64,000 nt of DNA, from NCBI GenBank assembly GCA_002197995.1, contig NGZR01000001.1, positions 4,774,001 through 4,838,000 of the forward strand. The letters are read 5' to 3'. Within the stretch, counting starts at the first letter, position 1. The number at the start of each line of letters is the position of its first letter. The stretch is from Gaeumannomyces sp. JS-464. Lineage: Eukaryota; Ascomycota; Sordariomycetes; Magnaporthales; Magnaporthaceae. The notes under the pieces were generated by a model that did not search any database, was not told the DNA's origin, and saw only the letters and a list, made by a program, of their open reading frames with translations. Position numbers and translations under genes: made by a program. Shown here piece after piece: positions 36,501 to 47,548 of the stretch.

Positions 36501-39373
36501 CAAAGGCGCGAACAAAGACAAGGGCAACCAGTACGTCATCGCGCTCTGCGCCGATGCGCTGAGCTCTGGCGTCGCTACGCAATTCAGTGGGAGGATGTCG
36601 ACCAGCTTGTCAGCAAGGTGGCCCAGGCTGGCGGCCGGGCCTGGAAGAAGAAGATCGACGAGGAGCTTCTCAAGGAGATTGTGGCGGCCGAGCAGAGGAG
36701 CAAACACACGACCTACAACAGCGGCGCCGAGACGCCGCCGACTAGCACCGCGGCTGCCTCGAAGCAAGCATCCCCGGCCGCGCAGGAACCGCCGAAGAAG
36801 AAGCTCAAGGTAGTGCCCGCGGAGAAGGAGGTGGAGCAGACAGGCTCCGAATCGGGGAGCACATCCGGCGCGGTGGCGGCTCCGCACCCCAGAAAGAAGG
36901 ACAAGACGGCAGAGAAGGAAAAGGAGAAGGAGAAGGCGGCGGACAAGGAGAAGGAAAAGGAGAAGCCGGCGCCGGCGCCGCCCGCCCCCGAGATACCCAA
37001 GGCGCGCACGATGCCGTGCGCCGTGTGCCGGCAGATGGAGCCACTGGGCGACCAGCACCTGTCGTGCAAAGAGTGCCGCATGGCTGTGCATCGCAACTGC
37101 TATGGCGTTATCGACAACCGCAACCCTGGGAAGTGGGTGTGTGACATGTGCGCGAACGATAGGAGCCCGCACGTCTCCATTGTTAGTGCCCCCGGCATCT
37201 TCACCAGCCTGCCCCCGCTTCGCCCCCCTGGCCCCCTGTCACTCCGCCCCCGACATTGGTAGCGGCACATGTGCTGACCCGTATCCCGAACGCCGCCCAG
37301 CATTACAAATGCGTCTTATGCCCTGTCGAGCACACCGAGCATGACTTCGTCGGGCCACCCAAGGTCTCGCACAAGAAACGCACCGAGAAGGACCGCGAGC
37401 GCGAGCGTGTCGAGCGTGAGAACGTGGTCAAGGCCGCCGAGTACCACCAGAAGCGCCAGGAGGAGCTGAACCGGCCGGCCAACCCGCGCGAGCCACTGAA
37501 GCGCACCGCCGACAACAACTGGGTGCACGTCACCTGCGCCGTGTGGACCCCTGAGGTCAAGTTTGGGAACGCCAAGGCCCTGGCGCCGAGCGAGGGCATC
37601 CCGTCGATTCCGCGGTCGCGCTACACCGAGGTGTGCAAGGGGTGTAAGAAGACGGGCGGCGCTTGCGTGTCGTGCTCACACTGCCGCGCTCCGGTACACG
37701 TCGAGTGTGCCCACCAGAGCGGTTTCCTGCTCGGCTTCGACATAACCCCCGTGAAGGGCTCCCGCCGCGACCAACACAACATCGTCACCATCAACGGCGA
37801 GAACGGGGTCATGAGCGCCACCATCTGGTGCAAGGAGCATGTTCCGCAAAAGACCATTGTGCATCAAATGTTCGACGTCGTCGACGAGACGGGCATGAAC
37901 GCGCTCCAGCTCTATGTGCAGAACTTCAAGCGGGCCGATCTGGCCCTCACAGGCTGCGCCCGGAAGGCCAACCTGATCACGAACGCCGCTCGCATGTCGA
38001 ACCCGTCGCCGGCCGCCGCTGCTGCCGCCTCGAACCGGCGGGCATCGACGGCGACTGTGGCGCCCCTGTCGGTGTCGACGCACACGCACAGCCTCGCCAA
38101 CGGAGACGGCGCCCAGGAAACCGGGGGCTTGCTGACGCCGGGTGGCAAGGTCTGCATCACCTGTGGGGTTGACGTCAGCCCCAGGTGGTACCCGATCGAC
38201 AAATCACAAGAACGTGAGCTCACCAACGGCCACCACGGCAATCTCGGCGAGGAGGCGCAGAAATTTGTCGAGCAGCGCAACTTCCAGTGCCACAAGTGCA
38301 AGAAGCTAGACAAGCAGCCGAGGTCACATGCGCAGGCACAGGCACAAGCGCAGTTGGCATCGGAGCAGCCTCCAGCACGGAATCATGTCCACACGGGCGT
38401 GCCCCCGATGGCTACCGGACCCATCGCCGCACCCGTCGCTCTCGAGCGGGGTCTTCCGCCAGGGCCGCCGCCGCCGGGCCACCCCGAGCCGGTCGATCCG
38501 CTTCCCAGGGTTACTCCGCCGCTCACCAGCCCGCGTGCACCAGGACTCGAGCAGGCCCCTTCCAGGCTGAGCGCGTACGGCTGGTCGACGCCTCTACAGG
38601 CCCCCCACCAGGCCGGCATAGTTCAGCCCCCTGGCTCCATGCCACCGCATGTGCCAGCTCCAGCCCCGCCGATGCAGACACACCCTCTTCAGCCTCCTTC
38701 GATAGCACCGCCGCCTCTGCCTCACGGCATGCCGGGCCGGGGAGCACCGCAAGCGAGTCAGCCTCCAGGGCCCGGGCCTGTTGCTCCGCCATCGGCTCAT
38801 CCCTACCAACCGCCGCAGCCGCCGGCCCCGGCGCCATCGTCCTACTCGGACTGGCATCGCACGACGCACCATCCGTCGCCGATCCAACAGCCAATAAACG
38901 GCGGGCCCTCTCACCCGGGAATATCACCAGTCTCGTCCAGCTCAATCCCGCCGCTTATGCCGCCGACCCTTCGACCGCCTCCTCTCAACAGCATGTCGCA
39001 CCCGCCGCCCCCGCCCCAGCATGGCTCTTTAATGAATGGCCACATGGCACAGCCGCATGCCATGGTCAACGGTGTTCCGCCGTCTCGGCGCCTGAGCGGT
39101 CCGCCGCCGCCGTCTGCAGGTCCAGGACCGTACATGCAGTCGTACCATCACCCATCGCACCCTCCTCCACCGTCTCATGGCCACATGACCAACGGCATGG
39201 CACATCCGCGCATTGAGCATTCATTCGCGCAGGTGCTCAATCCACAGCGCTCTCCGTACCCGTCTCACGGAAGCCCTCCGGTCTCGAGAGAGCCACCGCC
39301 GCCGAGTCGCCCAGAAGGCCGGCTGGCAACTGGGGCAAGCGCCAGCCCCTCGCTCCGGAATCTGTTGTCTTGA
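33570..39373 (+). CDS. SNT2: Snt2-like chromatin reader: BAH, PHD, SANT, GATA-like and extended PHD (three frame breaks)
   Basis: Exons 33570-34430, 34654-35143, 35227-37181 and 37301-39373. The low-complexity N-terminus includes YGTRSRNRTGSSRPNY. A BAH domain (DHVYLVCEPPGEPYYLARIM), a PHD finger (CKRCSGYC...CAVCQNTYHMNC) and a SANT-like block (SPAEVKKFEEGVAKFG...YYTWKKSKRG) follow. Then come a GATA-like finger (CKFC...LCRRC) and an extended PHD (CAVCRQME...CDMC, CVLCPVEHTEHDF, WVHVTCAVW, CKGCKKTGG...HVECA). The C-terminal 350 residues are Pro/His-rich. Snt2 proteins read histone marks within deacetylase or Lid2-type demethylase complexes in the nucleus. The second and fourth exons are intact. 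Breaks near 34180, 35343 and 36551 each need one base, and exon phases then close to 1,794 codons. The first upstream in-frame ATG was chosen. Confidence 0.92.
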
Positions 39374-40265
39374 AGGGAGCACTCCATATGTGTTACATTG
39401 CGGATTCACCTGTTCGCTGGTACGCTGGAAGTTCGTGCCCCATTATCTACGTCTGACCATCACCTGCGACTGTTTCAGGCATGGAGACGATCTGTCGCAT
39501 AAGCTACAGCTTGTTGTACTCTGTATAATCTTACCGGTTTCTTTTTCTTTGTTTTCATCTTTGCATTCCGTTTGCTTTAGACCCTGTTTTCGGCATCAGC
39601 CATTGTTTAGGGTGCCTATCACCGCAGAGGGACTGGCTTACACAAACACCAAAAACGGTCGGTCATTAGAAGGGGCATTGTCATGGCGGCAACGGAGTCT
39701 GGCTTTGCTTTGGACAACGAGGCGCTGCCTTTTTCTAGGGCACGGTATGTGTCCCAAGGGGATAAAAAGTGTATGGATGATTTCGTTGGTTTTTCTGCGG
39801 TCGAGTATAGATCTACCACTCTGTTGGCTTCCCTGCCTCCTCCGCCCCCTCTCGTAAAGTTGCCTTGCCACCTGGCCGAGGCAATACACTGACAGGCAGC
39901 AGGGAAAGGTGAACAGGCCGTACGAGATAATTTAACTAGCAATTGATGTTTCTGAATACCTCCATATCAAACGTGAATGGGGCCGCTGGTCCTCGGTTGT
40001 GTAGGGGCTCTAGTTCGGCCTAGGCTCCGAAGCGCCGACCGACAGGGGACGATACGATGGCAAGATCCGACCGGGAGCGGGGCTAGGTATTATCAGCAAG
40101 TGCCCCTCTGCCCCTCTGGTGCCTTATAAGAGAGGTGGCGAACGCCCGGTGTGGTAGGAGTCAGGGCGCGGGTATCTATCATGGTCCTCGTATCTATTTT
40201 TTTTTTCGCAGCAGCTAGGAAAGCAGACTTCTCAAGACCGACTCTGGTTATTCAAGGCATACCTA
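39374..40265. other. Intergenic region, Snt2 3' flank and FCY1 promoter
   Basis: About 0.9 kb. Snt2 3' UTR-like T-rich sequence runs through about 39480-39620. A T run lies at about 40198-40206, 60 bp upstream of the FCY1 start. The 39213-39857 frame begins inside Snt2 in another frame and is a shadow. Confidence 0.5.
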
Positions 40266-41385
40266 ATGGACGACGCCAAATTCTACGCAATCGCCCTGGA
40301 GGAGGCCCGCAAGGGCTTTGATGAAGGAGGGATACCAGTAAGGCGAAACCGGCGCACCCACGGCGCCACGTACCTTCAGCTACACAAATAATATGTGTTC
40401 GTTGAGCAGTGCTACACGTCCCCTGACGCGATTCACCAGATCGGAGCAGCGCTCGTGTCGAGCGACGGAAAGCTGCTTGGGCGTGGCCGGAATCTTCGGG
40501 TGCAGCAGGGCTCCGCAATCCACCACGTAAGTTGCTCGAGGCATCCGTCTCGTTCGTTACGATAAAGATGGTACCTCATTCTTTAATTGTTTTCCTGTCC
40601 AATACCTTCTCTATATCCTTTCTTATTCCTATATCCTTTCCTGTCCCTATATCTCACCTGTGTCTCTTTCCTGGCGTGGTGCAGGCAGGTGGGACCTGAG
40701 GTGCTGCCTTTTTCTTTGTTGCGGACGGGCCCATGTCTCCTCCAATCGATGCTATGTCATTTGGTGCCCGATGCTGATTCCCCCATTTTACGGTAGGGCG
40801 AAACGTCCGCCCTGGCCAACTCGGGGAGGTTGCCAGCATCGACATACAAGGGCGAGTGGAAAGTGTGGACTGGTCTGGCCAATCTGTGGCAGCCAGGTGC
40901 ATGTTCTTGTGGACGGGTCCTCTGACCGATATCCATTTGCTCCTACCCTGCAGGCAGTACCATGTACACGACCTTGTCGCCATGTGATATGTGTAAGTGC
41001 AGGTGCTCAACTGCCCCATCTATGGCCGGCATTAGCCACGGTTTGAGGGAGCAGACTGATTATAACACGGCTGGAATTACGAATACAAGGCACGGGAGCC
41101 TGCCTCTTATACGGGATTGGCCGTGTAGTAATTGGCGAGAACAAGACGTTCCTGGGCGGAGAGGCCTACTTGAAGCAGCGAGGGGTCGAGGTGGTGGTCT
41201 TGGACGATGCGGAAAGCAGGGGCCTCATGGAGAGCTTCATCGAGAAGCACCCGGAGCTATGGTCAGTCGATCGATCCGCCGGCCCCGGCACAGCGTGCAT
41301 GACGTGGGATGATGAAAGCTCAAAAGTTTCTTGAGACAGGAACGAGGATATCGGAGTCGAGAAGCGAGTTTACACAAAGGAGTGA
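40266..41385 (+). CDS. FCY1: Cytosine deaminase (six small exons, intact)
   Basis: Exons 40266-40337, 40440-40526, 40797-40851, 40954-40992, 41090-41261 and 41340-41385 total 471 nt, encoding 156 residues; the yeast enzyme has 158. The protein opens MDDAKFYAIALEEARKGFDE. Zinc ligands are H53 and Cys82/Cys85, with catalytic E55, in HHGETSAL and SPCDMC, at the same spacing as the yeast site. GENKTFLGGE and the tail WNEDIGVE are also family features. It converts cytosine to uracil in pyrimidine salvage and is the enzyme that activates 5-fluorocytosine. No exon exceeds 172 nt, so single-frame searches miss the gene. Intron 3 (40852-40953) uses a GC donor. No frame break is present. Confidence 0.95.
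40852..40953 (+). other. GC-AG intron in FCY1
   Basis: The donor is AAGG|GCGAGT and the acceptor CTGCAG|GC. Only this junction gives TYKGSTMYTTLSPCDMC in frame. Neighbouring GT dinucleotides would break the phase of the conserved zinc-site exon. Confidence 0.8.
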
Positions 41386-41671
41386 TGAACGGATGAGTGC
41401 CAATTGCGGCAGGGGCAAGGATACAGTGGCGGCCCCCATCGATCCAGATCGGAGAAAAGTCTGTTCCCAAGGGCTACCTTTTTAGGCAGTGGTAGGGTGC
41501 GGCTGGGATCGGAAGGTGAGAGATTGGGCATGAGATAGACAAGATGGACGCTTCGACAAAAGACTAGTAGATTCCTCGCACGTGTTTACTGGCACCAATC
41601 CTGGGGCCATTTCACATTTTCCGCTCTGGTGGGTTTTAAAGCATGGAAATCCTGGTGCAAAATTGCCTGTG

Positions 41672-41706
<35 letters not shown>

Positions 41707-42960
41707 CCCGAATGTTGTCTGTCGGCCGCCAACACTAACGAGGGAGCCTGACGTTGCTTTGAGTCCTTGACGGTCGTGCCTCTTTTGGTAGGTGGGGCCA
41801 GGGCACATCCATCTTTTCGTAGGCCGCCTGTCTGACAGGGAGGGGCGGCCAGCCAAGGGCGGATCTGGGCGGCTCCACGGGCAACGAGGGATGGGCGGAC
41901 CCCCGTGCAGGGCAAAAGTTACTGCGGTACCTCGGGTACCCTGCGGGTTGATGCCCGCCTGCTGTGGCGCACCCCAGCGAATGCTCTAGAAATGGAACCC
42001 TGCGGGGACCCTTGCCCAGGTAGCGCCGTAACACCACCAGCCACATCCAAGATATTCCATTGCATTCCACGGTTTCCCTTCGGAGGCGCTGATTTGACAG
42101 GGGTTCGAGCCGCTGAGCAGGCGGGATGCATGGCCTTTGGTGGGTTGGGGATTTGCTTTCCGCAGTCCTCAAAATCTCATCAGCCTCCTGCACCGCACCC
42201 CCCAGGCAGCGCAAACAGCGAGCCGGCCCAAGCCAAATTTTAAAAGAAGAAAATCCAGTTAATTTTCCCCCAAGATTCTTCCCACGACTGCATCATCGCC
42301 CGGGACAGGCACACCTGGAGACCGTCCACAACGACAGTCATCCTCTCTGAACAACAAGCACGGCTTCGTGACACTACCTACCGCCCTCCGACATATCCGC
42401 TGTGACAAAGCCCTGGTACGTACTACAAACACACTTTGCATGCTGTTGTTATTGAGGTCGGCACCCATTCACGCTGCGACGACCCTCTTGACTACCGCTT
42501 CCATTCTTCTATTGCCTCTTTCTCTTCTCTCTGCCCCTCCCACCTGTCGTGCCTTATCTCTGCCGCGCCTGGTGGGCAAGCCTAAAGTAACCTCCGGTCC
42601 ACGACCTTGTCATTGCGTGCGGCAGCCTCGGAGGCTGGGCGCTACCTTACTCGCTGAGAAATTATTTGCGCCCATGCTCTGTCGGACATCCGTTCTCTCA
42701 CATTCGGCAGTCTTCTACCGAGTATATGCTTACGCCCTGATCGCACGACTGTCTAGACTCTTCCCCCCGTCCTCGATTGGAGTTCTTCACCGACACCATT
42801 AAAGCTCGCCCTCCCGGTCCCCGAGCCAAGTCCGTGGTGTCTCTGCGACAACTGCAAGCGACTCGTATAGTCTTCGAGACGCAGCCCTCGGCCTTGAGGC
42901 GCACACATCAAGTTCCCGTCATATCGACCACATTCCCACCTTGGAGATATAATAGTCAAG
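41386..42960. other. Intergenic region: FCY1 3' flank and Hsp40 promoter/leader
   Basis: About 1.6 kb. It includes a TGCC microsatellite (41673-41708) and a GGTACCTCGGGTACCC motif at 41929-41944. The pyrimidine-rich stretch from about 42450 is probably the Hsp40 leader and may contain a spliced 5' UTR. No ORF here has coding character. Confidence 0.5.
41673..41708. repeat. (TGCC)9 microsatellite
   Basis: Nine perfect TGCC units in the FCY1/Hsp40 intergenic region; likely length-polymorphic between strains. Confidence 0.85.
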
Positions 42961-44489
42961 ATGGTCAAGGAGACGAAGCTTTACGATGTGCTGGGGGTAT
43001 GTGTCCACGAAAACCCCGCACATGCCGTCTCCCGGGAAGGCATCATTTGCTAACAGTATTGCCAGGTTGCCCCAACTGCCACGGAGCAGGAGTTGAAGAA
43101 GGCCTACAAGACGGGTGCCCTGAAGTACCATCCTGGTATGCTCACCACCCCCCCCCCCCCCCCCCCCCCCCCCCGGCCGTCGCCGACCGCGATTTCCCAT
43201 GCACCCCATGAGCTTGAGCTGACCCCACGGATAGACAAGAACGCGCACAACCCGGCGGCTGAAGACAAGTTCAAGGAGATTTCGCACGCGTACGAGGTCC
43301 TGAGCGACGCACAGAAGCGCCAGATCTACGACCAATATGGCGAGGCCGGCCTTGAGAGCGGTGCCGGCGGCGGCGGCATGGCTGCCGAGGACCTGTTTGC
43401 GCAGTTCTTCGGCGGCGGCGGCGGCTTCGGTGGCGGTCTCGGCGGCATGTTTGGTGGCGGCGGCGCGAGTCGCGGCCCGCCCAAAGCGCGCACCATCCAT
43501 CACACTCATAAGGTCTCGTTGGAGGACATCTACCGCGGCAAGATCTCTAAGCTGGCTCTGCAGCGGTCCATCATCTGCAATCAATGCGAAGGTCGCGGTG
43601 GCAAGGAGGGCGCCGTGCGTCGCTGCCACGGCTGTGACGGCCACGGTGTGAAGCACATGATGCGCCAGATGGGCCCCATGATCCAGCGCTTCCAGACTGC
43701 CTGCCCCGACTGTAACGGCGAGGGCGAGATCATCAACCAGAAGGACCGGTGCAAGCAGTGCAACGGCAAGAAGACGGTAGTCAACCGCAAGGTTCTGCAC
43801 GTCCATGTCGACCGGGGTGTTAAGAGCGGAACCCGCATCGAATTCAAGGGTGAAGGCGACCAGGCCCCTGGAATCCAGGCCGGTGACGTCGTTTTCGAGA
43901 TCGAGCAGAAGCCCCACCCGCGCTTCACCCGCAAAGAGGACGATCTACTTTACGCTTGCGAGATCGAGCTGGTCACTGCACTTGCTGGCGGCACTATATA
44001 TGTCGAGCATCTCGACGATAGGTGGCTGAGCATCGACGTTCTCCCGGGCGAGGCGATTCATCCTAGTGAGCTTACCCCTTGGGCCTTTCCCCTTATTTTC
44101 CCCCCTTTTTCGGAGATGACAAATGGTGTATCTGCAGTGCCTATGCTGACATGATTTGGCCACGAATAGATGCCGTCAAGATGGTTCGTGGACAGGGCAT
44201 GCCTTCGTTCCGCCATCACGACTTCGGAAATCTGTACATCCAGTTCAGCGTCAAGTTCCCCGAGAAGGGCTGGACGGCGAATCCTGAGGACTTCGAGGCG
44301 CTGCGCAAGATACTTCCCTCGCCGGCAGTTCAGAACGTCCCACCGGCCGACGCCATGACTGAGCCCGCGGATCTGGAAGACGCCGATACCCAGGCCGGCG
44401 CCAGGGCCTTCGGCGGCGCCACCGCCGACGATGACGACGACGAAGAAGGCCACCAGCACGGCGAGAGGGTCCAGTGTGCTTCGCAGTAA
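42961..44489 (+). CDS. YDJ1: Type I Hsp40 co-chaperone, Ydj1/Mas5-like (intact)
   Basis: Exons 42961-42996, 43066-43135, 43235-44065 and 44170-44489 encode 418 residues. The J domain begins [11 protein letters not shown]; its HPD triad (34-36) is split by intron 2. A Gly/Phe-rich linker follows, then four zinc-finger repeats ([24 protein letters not shown] and a degenerate CKQCNGKK) and the two client-binding C-terminal domains. The chain ends in an acidic stretch and CASQ, a CaaX box predicting farnesylation and membrane association, as in yeast Ydj1. It stimulates Hsp70 ATPase and delivers unfolded clients in the cytosol. All splice sites are GT-AG and no frame break exists despite the poly-C intron. 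The start is the only ATG consistent with the J domain. Confidence 0.97.
43148..43174. repeat. 27-nt poly-C tract inside intron 2 of the Hsp40 gene
   Basis: An uninterrupted run of 27 C begins about a dozen bases after the GTATGC donor of a 99-bp intron (43136-43234). The true length is uncertain because runs of this size are poorly resolved by sequencing. Confidence 0.85.
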
Positions 44490-45141
44490 ACCGGTTACGC
44501 ATTTTAAGGACTCTCGAGTCAGATACACAAGCGCAATGACCCCCGGGGAAGTCACTTCCTTGCCGTGTTCGCGGGAAGCAGAGGGTGACAACCGCGGATT
44601 GGGCGTCATGGAACACGATGCGGCTCGACTCGTAACGCCGAGATACACCCGCACTGCGTCTCGCTCTGCTAAGCTTGCAATACTTATGAAGCCTACCGAC
44701 AAGCACAGCAGTGAAGCATGTCAGATTTAGGCTGGTATGAACCGCACTGATCACGACTGGGGATGAGTAATTTTGGGTTGGGTCTGGTTTGATTCCTAGA
44801 GGCTCGCTAGCTCATGTGGTTGCCATAGTCGCGCATGCCTTGGTTAAGGCCCGTTTATGGAGGCTTGTTTCCTTCTCTTTTTCACTTCTTTTTCTTCATT
44901 CTCCTTCGTCGTCTCATAAACTCTTTTTTTTTTTTTTTTGTTCATTTGGCTGGCGGCGTTAAAAGGCATAGAGAGAGAAGGCATTCGAGGCATCTGATTC
45001 CTTTTACTAATCTTGCTGTTGAGTGAGACGCCATCACCACAGAAGTTAGTGCACACGTGTACTTGTGTACTTATTTCTCAGGGAACATGAACTTTTGCTT
45101 TTTATTCATCCTCGTTGGCTCTGGTCCTTTGACCTTCTTCA
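44490..45141. other. Convergent 3' intergenic region, Hsp40 / Trm82
   Basis: About 0.65 kb tail to tail, with a T run at about 44924-44939. No gene is seen. Confidence 0.5.
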
Positions 45142-47012
45142 CTAATCCATATCCGCGTTCTCGTCCGAGGGAGCTTTACGTAGGCTCTCAATGTTGTATA
45201 AAGCCGCCTCCAGCTCGTCCCGCGAGAGGTCTTTCCTTTTCATTTCTGCTTGCTGCTACGAGAGAGCCGGGTTGCAAACAAAGGTCCGATGCGGCCCATT
45301 GGCCACTATCACCTGGTTGGACGACGCAAAGAGGCTCGGCCGTGGCTGCGAGATCCCCGGTTGAGGCTGAAAGATCCAACGCTACAATAATGGTAGATTG
45401 ACCATCGGTATGCATGACCCTGAAGTCAAGTGGGTTACCGCGAAGAAAAACGCTCTGTGAATGACGGAGCGAGCCCTCCGAGGTGAGCTCGAATAAAAAC
45501 AATGCGGGTACGCTAAAAGTCATTAGCACAGATCCATCGACGGCATCGACTTGGAATATTCGTGACCTACCGTTCACACGCGACGACTACCACGCAGGGG
45601 CCATCCCCCTCTGAGTTTGTAGCCGTCAAGGAGCGAATCCGCGAGACGGCCACGGTGGGCGCCTCGGAGCAAATCTCCCTGACATGGCCTAGCAGACCTG
45701 CCCTCGAGAGCAGCGCGCCCTGCAGCCAGTCCCAGACGAAGAGGTCCGGCTCTCCGCCGCCGGAGACGAGGAGCCGAGGGTGGCTGCCGGGGACGCAGAG
45801 CTCGCTTACGAAATCTTGGTGGCCGAGGCAGAAGGTCTCAATGACGTGGGCCTGCGGAATCCCGCGCGAGACGCGGATGTGCTCGTCCCGGTCCGCCGTG
45901 AGTATGTACGGCTTCCCGTCGGCCTCGCGCGAGGCCAGCGCGACCGAGGTGAGCATGGACACATGGCCCAGCAGCAGGCTGTGCTCAAAGGTTGGGGCCG
46001 CGGCCGCGGCAGCCTCGTCCGCGTCCTTTTTCTGCTGCCTCTGCTGCTCCAGGTGCAGTTTCTGGCTGGCTAGGGCCCTGAGGTTCCTGGCGGAGTGAAC
46101 GGTGGTCTCATCCGCTTGTGGCCTGAATGGTGAGCGGGTGCCTGGGACGGGAGTCCCCTGGCCCGACGCCCCCGGGGACGCGGAGGGGTCGGCCCCCTTT
46201 TGGACGAGTGGGACAGAGTAAACATCCCCGAACTTGTCTCCTGAGATGATTGTCTCGTTGTCTGTAGTGATGACGACCGAGGAGGGCCTCTTGGGCATGA
46301 CTCTATGACATGGATGAGCTTGGGTCCGTTTAGACAGGGGGCTGAGTTGAGAATATGGAGACAGAAAGAGACCAAGTGAGCAAGGGGATGTGATAGCAAT
46401 GCAGAGCGCCGCTCCACGTTCCACGGCCAAGCCCAACTTCTGCAACTCACCGCTTGCTGAGCTCTTTCAATGTCCCTTTGCCATCGTGCTCAAACGTCCA
46501 CAAGGTCTTGTCGCTCCCGGTGACAGCCACTAGGTGCCGGCCGTCCGACGTGGCCTCGACTATCGTGACCCAGGGGCGGTCCGTCGGACGCGAAGACGCC
46601 GCCACCTTGGCGCCCTTTTTCTTCCTGCTCTGTTGCCCAGAGCCTCCCTCGACCGCCGTCCCGTTCTCTGTTGTGGCCGAGCCAGGAGTATCAGCGGCGC
46701 CGGCACTGCCCGGGGTCTCGTCCGGGCCTGCAGCCAGCTTCACCCTCTTGGACGGGCGGTCCGCTTCCTCACCATCAGCTGACCCTGTCAGGGGCGTCTC
46801 GGACTGGGCCAGGCCAGCATCGGGCTTCGCAGGTGTGTCCGGCGCCGCCGAGGGGACGGATTCTAAGTCCTTCCTCTGGCTGGTCAGAGCAGGGTGACTC
46901 CACGTGCCGAGGTGCGCTCTGCTTTTGATGTTGAAGGCGTGAATGCTTCCTCCCTGGGCACAGAGACAACCTCGCCGCACACGTTGAGGCGCTGGTACGG
47001 GAGGGACACCAT
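45142..47012 (-). CDS. TRM82: tRNA (guanine-N7)-methyltransferase non-catalytic subunit Trm82 (two frame breaks)
   Basis: Exons 47012-46451, 46302-45571 and 45512-45142. The N-terminus is MVSLPYQRLNVCGEVV, then LCAQGGSIHAFN begins the first WD40 blade. Later blades include TDRPWVTIVEATSDGRHLVAVTGSDK, PSSVVITTDNETIISGDKFGDVY, LLGHVSMLTSVAL, DRDEHIRVSR and LCVPGSHPRLLVSGGGEPDLFVWDW. The C-terminus reads DELEAALYNIESLRKAPSDENADMD. Trm82/WDR4 stabilises the catalytic Trm8 subunit that makes m7G46 in tRNA. Frame breaks lie near 46967, where one base is missing, and near 45225, where one base is extra or two are missing. The corrected length is about 554 residues. It diverges from RPP0, with which it shares a promoter region. 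Confidence 0.9.
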
Positions 47013-47548
47013 TTTGAGAAAATGAAGCCGAGTCACCTCGGCCGTTATCGTAGCCGGGTCAGCGCAATCCGGAGAGTTCGATGGCGGCCAGGAACGACGG
47101 GAGCCGTGAGCCTGGATATGCGCCTCCTGGGCAAATTTGATATCACATGACTCAGCGCGTGGTTGATGTGCAAAGGATTTGCTCCAGCGGATCGTGTCCC
47201 GCTGCCCCTCCTTGAATTGAGCTGAGCTGTTGCCCGCCGCCGAGGTGTTTGATAGTTGAGGCTCGAGCACCCCGATGGACCCCACCGAAGCACGGACCGG
47301 GGCAACCCTCATCAGGACAGATGGGGCTAGTCTAGAAACAGACTAGCGTTTCCAAACCCTACTGGGGCACACAGCAATTGGCAGCGCAAATACTTCGAGC
47401 GTCTGCGGTTTGGAAATATTCGTTTCTCGTCCTCTTTTGCAACTCAAAACGCAACAAAAGGAAAACGCCGGTTTCCTTGCTCTTCTCTTTCCACCATCAC
47501 AAACACCTCTTCGCCCTTAAACATCCTGCCTTCATAAAATAAGAAGAT
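47013..47548. promoter_or_regulatory. Bidirectional promoter region, TRM82 / RPP0
   Basis: 536 bp separate the two outward start codons. The RPP0 side is C/T- and A-rich (about 47430-47548) with TAAACATCC and CATAAAATAAG just upstream of the ATG. No regulatory protein site can be named with confidence. Confidence 0.55.

Noticed and set aside
45780..46098. Plus-strand frames opposite TRM82 and MSH1 (also 49310-50309)
   Set aside because: They are antisense to exons with strong WD40 or MutS similarity, and none shows a domain of its own.
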